Shown here piece after piece: positions 6,463-13,727 of a stretch of 18,010 nucleotides of DNA (position 1 is the stretch's first letter; each line of letters begins with the position of its first letter). The stretch spans positions 1 to 18,010 of the forward strand of contig DASPTH010000032.1 in assembly GCA_035623515.1 (NCBI GenBank), written 5' to 3'. Source of the DNA: DASPTH01 sp035623515 (GTDB lineage: Bacteria; Actinomycetota; Acidimicrobiia; IMCC26256; DASPTH01). Made by a program: the position numbers and the translations under genes. The notes under the pieces are model-generated. The model did no database searches. It worked only from the letters and a program-made list of their open reading frames with translations, and was not told the origin of the DNA.

Positions 6463-6486
6463 GACCGCTCCATTTCCGTGCGCCCT

Positions 6487-6498
6487 TGTATCGTTACA
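6487..6498. promoter_or_regulatory. Short dyad TGTA-N4-TACA upstream of the sigma gene
   Basis: TGTA and TACA flank TCGT, 25 bases upstream of the sigma start, in the AT-rich divergent region. This is a candidate regulator half-site pair. With 4-bp arms it could be chance. Confidence 0.25.
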
Positions 6499-6523
6499 CC
6501 GCCATCTTTATCAGGTCCAGTTC

Positions 6524-6545
6524 GATTACGCAAGGTGCTGTAATC
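6524..6545. promoter_or_regulatory. Dyad GATTAC-N10-GTAATC, candidate TetR operator
   Basis: Perfect 6-bp arms are separated by 10 bases, a 22-bp span typical of TetR-dimer operators. It sits in the only AT-rich part of the sigma/TetR divergent region, and its right arm overlaps TAATCT and TATTCT -10-like hexamers reading toward the TetR gene. Autorepression and cross-control of the sigma gene are both possible. Confidence 0.5.
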
Positions 6546-6605
6546 TATTCTGACGGGATCGCGCCCGAGCAGACGAACGCGAGCAGACGAAACAGGAGCC
6601 CTTCC

Positions 6606-7247
6606 CTGACCATCGACGACGCACCCACCACCGCCTCGCCCGCCGTGCCGCGGGGTCCCGGGCGCCCGCGCGACGCTCGCCACGACCGGGCGATCCTCGC
6701 CGCCGCGCTCCGGATCCTCCAGGAGCAGGGGTACGCAGGCCTCACCATCGAAGGGGTGGCTGCCCGCGCCGGTGTGGGGCGGCCCACGATCTACCGGCGC
6801 TGGCCGTCGAAGCCCGCGCTCGTCGTCGCGGCGCTCGTCGAGTCGTCGGCGCTCGCCCTCCCGTCGATCGACACGGGGACGTTGCGAGGGGACCTGCTCG
6901 CGGTCCAGGAGCACCAGGTCGAGCTGATGAGCTCGCCGGCCACCCGCCGGGTCACCGCGGGTCTGGTCGCCGACCTGACCACCGACCCGGAGCTGGCGGA
7001 GAAGTACGTCCACGAGTACCTCGTGCCGAGGAGGGCCGCGGTGTGGCAGGCGCTGGAGCGGGCCGTGGACCGCGGCGAGCTGGCCGCCGACGCCGACCTC
7101 GCCTTCGTGTACGACCTGCTCGTCGGGCCGCTCTTCATGCGCGCGGTGGTGTGGGGTCAGCCGCTCCCACCGGACATCGCCGAGCAGACCGTCGACGTGA
7201 TCCTCGCGGCCTTCGGCACCGTCAGCGCCACCCGCCACCAACCCTGA
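6606..7247 (+). CDS. TetR/AcrR-family transcriptional regulator
   Basis: About 213 residues. The N-terminal DNA-binding domain (about residues 20-72) starts at GRPRDARHDRAILAAALRIL and contains the HTH segments LTIEGVAARAGVGRPTIYRR and WPSKPALVVAALVE. The rest is the helical ligand-binding and dimer domain, with a C-terminal TetR pattern around VYDLLVGPLFMRAVVWGQPL. The start is uncertain. CTG at 6606 has AGGAG seven bases upstream (6594-6598). GTG at 6645, just before GRPRD, has no ribosome binding site. A TTG at 6486 would put the promoter-like region inside the gene. Ligand unknown. Target candidates are its own promoter (dyad at 6524) and the divergent sigma gene. Confidence 0.88.
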   Translation: MTIDDAPTTASPAVPRGPGRPRDARHDRAILAAALRILQEQGYAGLTIEGVAARAGVGRPTIYRRWPSKPALVVAALVESSALALPSIDTGTLRGDLLAVQEHQVELMSSPATRRVTAGLVADLTTDPELAEKYVHEYLVPRRAAVWQALERAVDRGELAADADLAFVYDLLVGPLFMRAVVWGQPLPPDIAEQTVDVILAAFGTVSATRHQP

Positions 7248-7376
7248 GCCGGGGCGGTACGGTGGCGTCGTCCGCGCTCCCGTGCGAGAGAACGTGCGAC
7301 TCCACGGAAGGCGCAGGTGACTCAACTGTTAGAGTCTGCCTCTCCCTGCGTTCTGTCGAGGGGGGAGGCGCGCTCG

Positions 7377-8870
7377 GTGTTCGTCGGTGCCTGCTTGCCC
7401 ATGGCCGATGTGCGGCCCTTCGTCGACGACGAGACCGGGCACCTGACGCGACCCACGTGGCCGAACATCGGGCTCCCCACACGGCCCGAGATCGCCCGCG
7501 AGCGCGAGTTCGTGCGGGGATGCGGATCCGCGGAACGGCGGCGAGGAGGCGGCCCGGACACGTGGCCGGGCGAGCATGCGTACGTGCGCAGCGAGCATCT
7601 CGTGCGGTTCGTCGGCGTGCTCGGCGATGCCGCGTCGGATCCACTGCTGCACGGCGCGCAGTGCACCTTCCGGCGCCTGTTCTGCTCGCCACCTGCCCGT
7701 GCGCGCGTCGAGCTCGGGGTTCGGGTACCGGACTCCGTCGCCGGAGCGCAGCTCCCGCAAGTGCTGGCCGCCGTGGGCAGCATCCCGCTTCGTGTCGGTC
7801 CGAGGAACACCGGCGGGACAGCCGACGCGGCATCGGTCCCGCTCGTCGCCGCGGGCACGCAATTGGCCGCGCGCTTCCTCCGGGCCACGACGAGACGGAA
7901 GTTCACGGGTGACACACCCGATTGGTGGGTGGGGTCGCTCGCACCCCTGCTCGTCGTCGAGACGAGCGATCCCGACGCCGTGGAGCACCTGCGGTCGGTC
8001 GGCGCGGTGCAGCGCCCCGACGCGCCCGACGGGACGACGTTGCTGCACGCGTTCGACGAGACCACCGGCGCGCACGTGTGGTTGGTCGCCCACGACGGGC
8101 TCGTAACCTCCGATCCCGCGCTCCGCCATCTCCGCATCCATCTGGTGCGCCTGCACGAGGAGCGCGAGACGCTCAAGTTCGTGCTCCGCCGTCTCGCGCT
8201 CGAGCAGATCCAGATCGTGGGCGGATCGGACGCGTCGGACCGACTCGATCAGTACCTGCTCGACGCGGCGAAGCGGTTCGAACAGAGCTCCTTCCACGGC
8301 ATCGGTGTCGAGGGCACCTTGCGCGTCGCGTACGGCGCCGAAGCGCTCGTTGCCGACGGGGACTGGGCAACCCTGCGCGATGCCCTGCAGCAGACTCGCC
8401 GGCAGGTCGCGCGCGCGGTCGAACGCGTGGCCCGAGCCGACGAACAGCGCGTGTCCGACCGGCCATCCGTCAACATCTGGGGAGACGTGACCATGAACCA
8501 AGGCGGCGACGTCAACATCGGACAGGGAGCGACGGGCCCGATCAACCTGACCGGGGTGCAGATCGCGACGGGCCAACAGATCGATCAGAGCCTGAGCGAC
8601 GTGCAGACGTCCGGCGCCAGTGACGAGGTGAAGTCGGTCCTCACCGACATCCACACCGAGTTGCAGAAGCTGCTCCCCGAGTTGAACGAGGACCAGGCGA
8701 AGAAGGCCGCCGACTCGTACGAGGTCCTCGCCAAGGCACCGGCCGACCCGAAGCCCGACCGCAAGTGGTACGAGGTGAGCGCGTCGGGGCTGCTCGAGGC
8801 CGCGCAGGCCGTCGCCAAGGCCGGCGAGCCGCTCGTCGGCCTGATCAGGAAGCTGTTCACGATCGTCTGA
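7377..8870 (+). CDS. Multi-region protein of unknown function, conflict/effector-like architecture
   Basis: A 497-residue protein I cannot assign to a family. Residues 1-245 form a mixed domain with FVDDETGHLTRPTWPNIG and the aromatic/Gly segment DTWPGEHAYV. Residues 250-360 are mainly helical and charged. Residues 366-395 are a Gly/Asn beta-type linker (NIWGDVTMNQGGDVNIGQG). Residues 410-455 form a helix pair, and 466-497 end in a hydrophobic helix (GLLEAAQAVA to LIRKLFTIV). Gly/Asn linkers followed by short helical C-termini occur in many bacterial conflict-type proteins, so a sensing or membrane-acting role is inferred. GTG at 7377 has GGGGGAGG upstream. GTG at 7317 is possible, but the extra 20 codons include TTA, CAA and TCT, atypical here. 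No partner gene is adjacent. Confidence 0.75.
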   Translation: MFVGACLPMADVRPFVDDETGHLTRPTWPNIGLPTRPEIAREREFVRGCGSAERRRGGGPDTWPGEHAYVRSEHLVRFVGVLGDAASDPLLHGAQCTFRRLFCSPPARARVELGVRVPDSVAGAQLPQVLAAVGSIPLRVGPRNTGGTADAASVPLVAAGTQLAARFLRATTRRKFTGDTPDWWVGSLAPLLVVETSDPDAVEHLRSVGAVQRPDAPDGTTLLHAFDETTGAHVWLVAHDGLVTSDPALRHLRIHLVRLHEERETLKFVLRRLALEQIQIVGGSDASDRLDQYLLDAAKRFEQSSFHGIGVEGTLRVAYGAEALVADGDWATLRDALQQTRRQVARAVERVARADEQRVSDRPSVNIWGDVTMNQGGDVNIGQGATGPINLTGVQIATGQQIDQSLSDVQTSGASDEVKSVLTDIHTELQKLLPELNEDQAKKAADSYEVLAKAPADPKPDRKWYEVSASGLLEAAQAVAKAGEPLVGLIRKLFTIV

Positions 8871-8912
8871 GCCCCCAGCGCGCCGCCGGGTGGGCGAGGT
8901 CGTCCCGTCTTC

Positions 8913-8930
8913 GTCAACGCTAACGTTGAC
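8913..8930. promoter_or_regulatory. Perfect 18-bp palindrome before SDR gene, probable TetR-type operator
   Basis: GTCAACG and CGTTGAC are perfect 7-bp arms around CTAA, 33 bases upstream of the SDR start at 8964. Perfect short-spacer palindromes at this position in actinobacterial catabolic operons are usually operators for TetR-family repressors. The cognate regulator is not evident; the TetR gene at 6606 has a different dyad in its own promoter. Confidence 0.65.
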
Positions 8931-8963
8931 CCGGGAGCGGGCCGCCACCGAGGGGAGCCGAAC

Positions 8964-9824
8964 ATGACGTCGCCCGAGGACATCCTCGCCGACCTCCGCG
9001 CCGACCTCCTCCCGCACCACGTCGAGCGGCGGCGCGTGACGGACCTCATGGACCTCACCGGGACACGCGCCGTGGTCACGGGCGGAGGCGGTCCCGGCCT
9101 CGGTCAGGCCGTCGCCCACCGCCTCGCAGGCCTCGGGGCGACGCTCGTCGTCGTCGACCTCGACGCCGCGGCGGCGGAGGGCGTCGCCGGCGAGGTCGCG
9201 ACCCGATGGGGAACTCGGGCGATCCCCGTCGTGGCGGACGTCACCGACTGGGACGACGTGCACCGGACCGTGTCGCAGGCAGCCGAGCGTCTCGGTGGCA
9301 TCGACGTGTGGGTGAACAATGTCGGCGGCGGTGGGCGGCCGGGAGCCTACGCGAGCACGACGAAGGAAGCCATCGACGACACGGTCGCGACGACGTTGCT
9401 CGGCACGATGTACTGCACGCGCGCGGTGCTCGACGTGATGGTGCCGCAGCGGAGCGGTCGCATCATCAACATCTCGTCGGAGGGCGGCAAGATCGGGATG
9501 CGCAACCTCGCCGTGTACAACGCGTGCAAGTCGGCGATCATCGGGTTCACCCGGAACCTCGCGCACGAACTGCCCGACCACGGGATCACGATCGTGGCCG
9601 TGTGCCCCGGGATCATGCTCGGCGAGAACCTCGTGAAGTTCTTCCGGAGCGCGGACGACGTCGAACGCGTCGCGACGCAGACGCGCGCGGGGTTCGAGCT
9701 CGTGACGATCGGTCGCTGCTCGCTGCCGGAGGAAGTCGCGAACGTCGTCGCGTTCCTCGCCTCCGAGGCCGGGGCCTACCTGCACGGAACTGCCGTGAGC
9801 GTCGGCGGCGGGATGTCGGACTGA
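8964..9824 (+). CDS. SDR family NAD(P)-dependent oxidoreductase
   Basis: A 286-residue classical SDR with a 30-residue N-terminal extension. The cofactor motif is TGGGGPGLG at 39-47, Asp65 after the second strand favours NAD, NNVGG replaces the usual NNAG at 118-122, catalytic Ser is 172 (INISSEGG), and YNACK gives Tyr185 and Lys189. FabG-like features include the C-terminal GTAVSVGGGMSD end. It probably oxidises a hydroxyl of a catabolic intermediate. The ATG at 8964 follows GAGGGGAGC. An internal ATG at 9048 would remove the extension and give a more usual SDR start. The F420-type oxidoreductase gene begins six bases after its stop, so they are probably co-transcribed from the promoter with the palindrome at 8913. 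Confidence 0.88.
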   Translation: MTSPEDILADLRADLLPHHVERRRVTDLMDLTGTRAVVTGGGGPGLGQAVAHRLAGLGATLVVVDLDAAAAEGVAGEVATRWGTRAIPVVADVTDWDDVHRTVSQAAERLGGIDVWVNNVGGGGRPGAYASTTKEAIDDTVATTLLGTMYCTRAVLDVMVPQRSGRIINISSEGGKIGMRNLAVYNACKSAIIGFTRNLAHELPDHGITIVAVCPGIMLGENLVKFFRSADDVERVATQTRAGFELVTIGRCSLPEEVANVVAFLASEAGAYLHGTAVSVGGGMSD

Positions 9825-9830
9825 GACCGC

Positions 9831-10697
9831 GTGGAGATCGGCGTCAACTTCCATCTCCTGCCCCCGGGCGCGTGCCGTGACCTCGCGATCCAGGCGGAGG
9901 ACCTCGGGTTCGAGTCGGTCTGGGTCGCCGAGCACCTCGTGCATCCGGTCGACATGCAGGGTTCGCCCGTCGCCGGCGGCGACCATCCCCCGGCCGACGC
10001 CGCGACCGCGCTGTACGACGGGTTCGTCACCCTCGGCGGCATCGCCGCGGTCACGTCCCGGTTGCGGATCGGTTCCTACGTGTACCTGGCGGGCCTGCGG
10101 CACCCGTTCGTCACGGCGCGCGCCGTCGGCACGATCGACCACCTCTCGGGAGGCCGCGTCGAGCTCGGTGTCGGCGCGGGCTGGCTCGAGGGAGAGTGGC
10201 GAGCCGTGGGTCTCGACTTCGCCACACGGGGCCGCCGGCTCGACGAGGCGATCGCGGTGTGCCGGCGCCTGTGGAGCGAGGACGTCGTCGAGCACCACGG
10301 CCGGTTCTTCGACTTCGAGCCCGTCGCGTTCGAACCGAAGCCCCTGCAGTCGCCCCCGCCGGTGCTCGTCGGCGGCGACTCCGAGGCCGCCCTGCGCCGC
10401 GCCGCCCGGCTGGGTGACGGCTGGTGCGGGATGGCGTACACCACGGAGACGGTGAAGCCGAAGCTCGACCGCTTGCACGAGCTCCGCGAGGAGGCCGGGC
10501 GTGCCGACGAGCCGTTCGCCGTGATGGTGGTGCCGGTCGGCGAACCCGAGTACGACGAGTGGTCGAGCCTCGGCATCGACCGGCTCGTGATCCCCTGGCT
10601 CGACCGACTCCCGTCGGGGCACGGAAAGATCCGCATGCACGACGCCGGCGAGACGGCCGAGGTGATGCGACGCGTCCCTCCCGCAGTGCTGCGCTGA
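9831..10697 (+). CDS. LLM-class F420-dependent oxidoreductase
   Basis: A 288-residue bacterial-luciferase-like TIM barrel of the type annotated as F420-dependent in actinobacteria. Landmarks are the N-terminal strand EIGVNFHLLPPG, then AEDLGFESVWVAEHL, LGGIAAVTSRLRIGSYVYL, TIDHLSGGRVELGVGAGWLE, FEPKPLQSPPPVLVGG and AARLGDGW. The GVGAGW segment and the VLVGG strand are cofactor-site hallmarks of the family. F420 rather than FMN is inferred from family and lineage. Substrate unknown. It starts with GTG six bases after the SDR stop with only a weak ribosome binding site, suggesting coupling to the SDR gene. It ends two bases from the convergent SnoaL gene. Confidence 0.9.
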   Translation: MEIGVNFHLLPPGACRDLAIQAEDLGFESVWVAEHLVHPVDMQGSPVAGGDHPPADAATALYDGFVTLGGIAAVTSRLRIGSYVYLAGLRHPFVTARAVGTIDHLSGGRVELGVGAGWLEGEWRAVGLDFATRGRRLDEAIAVCRRLWSEDVVEHHGRFFDFEPVAFEPKPLQSPPPVLVGGDSEAALRRAARLGDGWCGMAYTTETVKPKLDRLHELREEAGRADEPFAVMVVPVGEPEYDEWSSLGIDRLVIPWLDRLPSGHGKIRMHDAGETAEVMRRVPPAVLR

Positions 10698-10699
10698 GG

Positions 10700-11161
10700 T
10701 CAGCCCGGTCGCGCGGACGCCTGCACCTCGGCCCGGCGGTGCGCGATGCGCCAGCGCCCGTCTCGCTTCACCAACTGGTCGTCGTAACGACCGAACCCGA
10801 GGACGTGCGGTGCGCCCGGCCCGTGGGTGATGGACACCCAGTAGCTCGACGCCGTCGCGCGCGTGCCGTTCACCTCCACGATCGAATCGCACACGACGTG
10901 CTTCGTGTGGGTGTCGGGCGGGCGCGGGTACGTCGCGAAGTACGCAGCGAGCTCGGCGCGCCCGCGTCGCAGGGCCATGGTGGCGCCCTCGGGACCGACG
11001 ACCTCGACGACGCCGTCGTCGGTGAAGAGCGCGAGCAGTTCCTGTTCGCGCTGGTTCGTGAGATGGTCGATCGCGTGCGCGTGGTCGTACAGCGTGCGGA
11101 GCACCGCGCGCTCCTCGAGCAGCGCGTTGGCCTGCCGCAGGGTCGTGAAGGGGTTCTTCAT
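10700..11161 (-). CDS. SnoaL-like (NTF2-fold) protein
   Basis: A 153-residue alpha+beta-barrel protein of the SnoaL_4-like type. It opens with a helix and a segment typical of the group (LYDHAHAIDHLTNQREQELL, then ALFTDDGVVEV). It continues with RRGRAELAAYF, a strand pair around KHVVCDSIVEVNGTRATASS, and ends in GRYDDQLVKRDGRWRIAHRR. Members act as small isomerases, cyclases, hydratases or dioxygenase-beta-like subunits on steroid or aromatic compounds, so this could process a product of the coupled SDR. Its ATG overlaps the SDR stop by four bases (ATGA), a strong sign of translational coupling. No signal peptide. Confidence 0.88.
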   Translation of the reverse strand: MKNPFTTLRQANALLEERAVLRTLYDHAHAIDHLTNQREQELLALFTDDGVVEVVGPEGATMALRRGRAELAAYFATYPRPPDTHTKHVVCDSIVEVNGTRATASSYWVSITHGPGAPHVLGFGRYDDQLVKRDGRWRIAHRRAEVQASARPG

Positions 11162-12081
11162 CGTGCGGGCTGCAAGCCGCGAGGCAGCGTCCCGAACATG
11201 TGACGGGCCGCGCGGCCGATCTCGTCGACGTCGAGCCTCCCACCCGAGCGCGCCTGGTACGCCGACGACTCGTCGGCGGCCCACGGCGTCATGCGCATCA
11301 GCGTGTTCCCGACGATGCGGAGCACTGCGCCACTCAGCCAGCCCGACTCCGCGGACACGAGCCACGCGACCACGGGCGACGCGTTCTCGGGGTCCAGCGG
11401 GTGCCACTGCCCGGGTTCGACCGCGTCGCGCGCGCCCGGGTACGCCGCGTGCTCCGTCATGCGTGTGCGAGCGACCGGCGAGATGGCGTTCGCGGTGACT
11501 CCATAGGGCTCCATCTCCATGGCGACGATCATCGTGAGCGCCGCAATGCCCGCCTTCGCACTCCCGTACGCGACCGATCCCGCGTTGCCGATGAGTCCCG
11601 CGCCCGACGTCGTGTTCACGACGCGGCCGGTGACGTCCCCGCCCGATCCCGACACCTCCAGCCAGTGGTCGCACGCGTGCTTGGTGAGCGTCAGCGTGCC
11701 CTTGAGGTGCACGTCGATCACGCGGTCGAAGTCCGCTTCGGTGAGGGTGGTGATCTCCCGGCCGCGCAGGATCCCGGCGTTGTTCACGACCGCGTCGAGC
11801 CGGCCGAACGTCTCGACCGTGCGCGCGACGAGCGAGCGCATCGCGTCCCAGTCGCTCACCGACGACGCGTCGCTGATCGCGCGCCCGCCGGCGGACTCGA
11901 TCATGCCGACGACGGCCGCGGCGGGAGTGTCACTGTCACCCTGCTCACCGCTCAGTGCGACGCCGGCGTCGTTCACGACGACGGTGGCGCCCTGCGCCGC
12001 GAGCTCGAGGCAGTGCGATCGCCCGAGCCCCCGGCCGCCGCCGGTCACGATCACGACCCGGCCGTCGAGCAACGCCACCAT
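11158..12081 (-). CDS. SDR family oxidoreductase, MFE-2/FabG-like
   Basis: A 307-residue SDR. The cofactor motif TGGGRGLGR is at 13-21, NNAGILR at 100-106, the catalytic Ser at 159 (NTTSGAG), and YGSAK gives Tyr172 and Lys176. The NNAGILRGRE wording and the expanded segment GVALSGEQGDSDTPAAAVV after the second strand resemble 3-hydroxyacyl-CoA dehydrogenase domains of the multifunctional-enzyme-2 type, so hydroxyacyl-CoA or steroid side-chain oxidation is a reasonable guess. The C-terminal tail after residue 255 is longer than in FabG. I chose the ATG at 12081 because the SDR fold begins there (VALLDGRVVIVTGG). GTG at 12135 would add 18 mostly basic residues. It is the first gene of a two-gene operon with SnoaL. 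Confidence 0.88.
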   Translation of the reverse strand: MVALLDGRVVIVTGGGRGLGRSHCLELAAQGATVVVNDAGVALSGEQGDSDTPAAAVVGMIESAGGRAISDASSVSDWDAMRSLVARTVETFGRLDAVVNNAGILRGREITTLTEADFDRVIDVHLKGTLTLTKHACDHWLEVSGSGGDVTGRVVNTTSGAGLIGNAGSVAYGSAKAGIAALTMIVAMEMEPYGVTANAISPVARTRMTEHAAYPGARDAVEPGQWHPLDPENASPVVAWLVSAESGWLSGAVLRIVGNTLMRMTPWAADESSAYQARSGGRLDVDEIGRAARHMFGTLPRGLQPAR

Positions 12082-12137
12082 TTCCGGAACGTACCGCAGC
12101 CGTCGCCCGGCCCGCCCGGCCGCCTTGGGTGTCACAG

Positions 12138-12156
12138 GGTGGGTTTACAACCCGCC
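12138..12156. promoter_or_regulatory. Hairpin/palindrome directly before the DUF2786 start
   Basis: GGTGGGTT and AACCCGCC pair over 8 bp (one G-T) around a TAC loop, ending two bases before the ATG. It lies between the divergent SDR and DUF2786 genes, so it may be an operator. If transcribed, it would occlude the start codon region. Confidence 0.35.
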
Positions 12157-12158
12157 GC

Positions 12159-12860
12159 ATGAGCGACGACATCCTCCACACGGTCCGTGCCTTGCTCGCC
12201 AAGGCCGAATCCACCACGTTCGAGGCCGAGGCCGAGGCGTTCACGGCGAAGGCGCAAGAGCTGATGACGCGCCACCGGATCGACCGCGCGCTGGTCGACG
12301 CGACGTCCGAGAGGCGCACCGAACCGCGCGCGCGGAGCATCGTGATCGCCGATCCGTACGCCGCGGCCAAGGCCTCGCTCCTGGCCCACGTCGCCGGCGC
12401 CAACGGCTGCACGTCGGTCTGGTCGAGCGCCATCGGTGTCAGCACCGTGTTCGGCTACACCGACGAGCTCGACGCCGTCGAGGAGCTGTACACGTCACTG
12501 CTCGTCCAGGCCGTGCAGGCGATCCGGCGCGCCGGGCCGAAGGTCGACGCGTACGGCCGGAGCCGCACCAAGCGCTTCCGCCGAGCGTTCCTGTTGGCCT
12601 TCGCGTGCCGGATCGGCCAGCGGCTCCGCGACACCGTCCGCGACACCGTGGAGCACGCGACGATGCAGGCGGGAGTGGCCCTCGTCCCGCTCCTCGCCGC
12701 CCGCGCGGCCAGGAGCGCGGCCGCGGCCGAGGCCGCGTTCCCGCACACCCGTCGCGTCGCGCCGGTCGCGTCCGACGGCGAGGGGTGGCGAGCCGGTACG
12801 TCCTGCGCCGACGCGGCCGACCTGTCGGTGGCGCCGAAGCTCGACCGGCGCCCGGACTGA
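12159..12860 (+). CDS. DUF2786 domain protein
   Basis: A 233-residue protein. Residues 4-42 (ILHTVRALLAKAESTTFEAE followed by EAFTAKAQELMTRHRID) are a clear DUF2786 domain. The remainder is helical and Ala/Arg-rich, with LYTSLLVQAVQAI, FRRAFLLAFACRIGQRLRDT and a poorly ordered C-terminus, as in other actinobacterial members. Family function is unknown. The ATG at 12159 starts right at the domain. No ribosome binding site is visible because the preceding bases are taken up by a hairpin, so translation may be leaderless or weak. It diverges from the SDR/SnoaL operon, with 77 bases between start codons. Confidence 0.85.
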   Translation: MSDDILHTVRALLAKAESTTFEAEAEAFTAKAQELMTRHRIDRALVDATSERRTEPRARSIVIADPYAAAKASLLAHVAGANGCTSVWSSAIGVSTVFGYTDELDAVEELYTSLLVQAVQAIRRAGPKVDAYGRSRTKRFRRAFLLAFACRIGQRLRDTVRDTVEHATMQAGVALVPLLAARAARSAAAAEAAFPHTRRVAPVASDGEGWRAGTSCADAADLSVAPKLDRRPD

Positions 12861-12901
12861 AGCCCGGCGCTTTCCCTCGGCCGTCCCGAACCCTATATTC
12901 G

Positions 12902-12915
12902 AATCGCACTCGATT
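12902..12915. promoter_or_regulatory. Dyad AATCG-N4-CGATT by the VOC promoter
   Basis: Perfect 5-bp arms around CACT lie immediately downstream of a TATATT -10-like hexamer (12894-12899). The dyad would therefore cover the likely transcription start of the VOC gene. No convincing -35 is seen. It is a plausible repressor site. Confidence 0.4.
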
Positions 12916-12940
12916 AGTCGGAGCGGAAGGGACGCCGGCC

Positions 12941-13723
12941 ATGAACTCGCGGATCGCGCAGTACTGCATCAACGTCACCGATCTCGAGAAGACGGTGTCG
13001 TTCTACGAGGCCCTCGGTCTGACCACGACGAGCCGAACCGACCTCCCCACCGCGCACGAGGCGATCTGCGAGCAACCGGGCAAGGGCGGGAAGATCCAAC
13101 TCGCCCGGCACGACAGCCAGCACGGCCCGCTCGACATGGGCAACGCGTTCTGGAAGCTCTACGTGAACACCAACGACATCGAACGCCTCTACCGGGCCGC
13201 GCTCGACTTCGGGAGCGAGTCGGTCACCGAGCCGGCGCGCTCGGATCGGTGGCCGGTGACGGTCGGCTTCGTCAAGGACCCCGACGGGTACCTCGTCGAG
13301 CTGGTCCAGCGCCACCCCTGGACCGATGGCGACGCCACCACCTACTCGTGGCTCGGCCAGTACTGCGTGAACGTCACCGACCTCGAAGCGGCGATCAAGT
13401 TCTGGGAGACGCTCGGTATGACGTGCACGAGCCGCACCGACATCCAGTCCGCTCAGGAGGCCATCCTCGAGAACCCGGAGGAGGGTGGGAAGCTCCAGCT
13501 CGCGCAGCAGGCCGGTCGGTCCGGACCGATCGAGATGGGCACCGCGATGTGGAAGCTCTACGTCTACACCGACGACTGCCAGGGTCTGTACGACCGTGCG
13601 GTCGGTGCCGGCTACGTGTCGGTGTCCGAGCCCCTGCTCCTCGAGCGCTGGGGGAGCACCGTCGCGTTCGTCGCCGATCCCGACGGGTACCAGGTGGAGC
13701 TGGTGCAGCGGAAGGCCGAGTAG
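12941..13723 (+). CDS. Tandem two-domain VOC (glyoxalase-like) protein
   Basis: A 260-residue protein made of two similar VOC (glyoxalase/bleomycin-resistance/dioxygenase) domains, about residues 5-125 and 138-258. They share QYC(I/V)NVTDLE near the start, (N/T)A(F/M)WKLYV in the middle and DPDGYxVELVQR at the end. Aligned to glyoxalase I, the four metal-ligand positions read Gln7, Gln53, Lys72, Glu120 and again Gln140, Gln186, Lys205, Glu253. The usual Glu and His at the second and third sites are missing in both halves, so a metal-dependent lyase or dioxygenase role is doubtful and ligand binding is possible. The ATG at 12941 follows GGAAGGGA. It ends four bases from the convergent binding-protein gene. 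Confidence 0.88.
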   Translation: MNSRIAQYCINVTDLEKTVSFYEALGLTTTSRTDLPTAHEAICEQPGKGGKIQLARHDSQHGPLDMGNAFWKLYVNTNDIERLYRAALDFGSESVTEPARSDRWPVTVGFVKDPDGYLVELVQRHPWTDGDATTYSWLGQYCVNVTDLEAAIKFWETLGMTCTSRTDIQSAQEAILENPEEGGKLQLAQQAGRSGPIEMGTAMWKLYVYTDDCQGLYDRAVGAGYVSVSEPLLLERWGSTVAFVADPDGYQVELVQRKAE

Positions 13724-13727
13724 CGCG

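Noticed and set aside
7319..7336. Dyad GACTC-N8-GAGTC as an operator of the unknown gene
   Set aside because: Arms are only 5 bp, no promoter hexamers can be placed around it, and it may lie inside the coding region if the GTG at 7317 is used.
7329..11243. A 1304-codon open frame on the minus strand
   Set aside because: It lies antisense to four well-supported genes and is rich in Arg, His, Asp and Ala with no recognisable domain. Long antisense frames are expected opposite genes with this third-position GC bias.
11519..12940. A very long N-terminal extension of the VOC gene
   Set aside because: It runs through the antisense of an SDR gene and out of frame through the DUF2786 gene. A ribosome binding site and a -10-like hexamer lie directly before ATG 12941.
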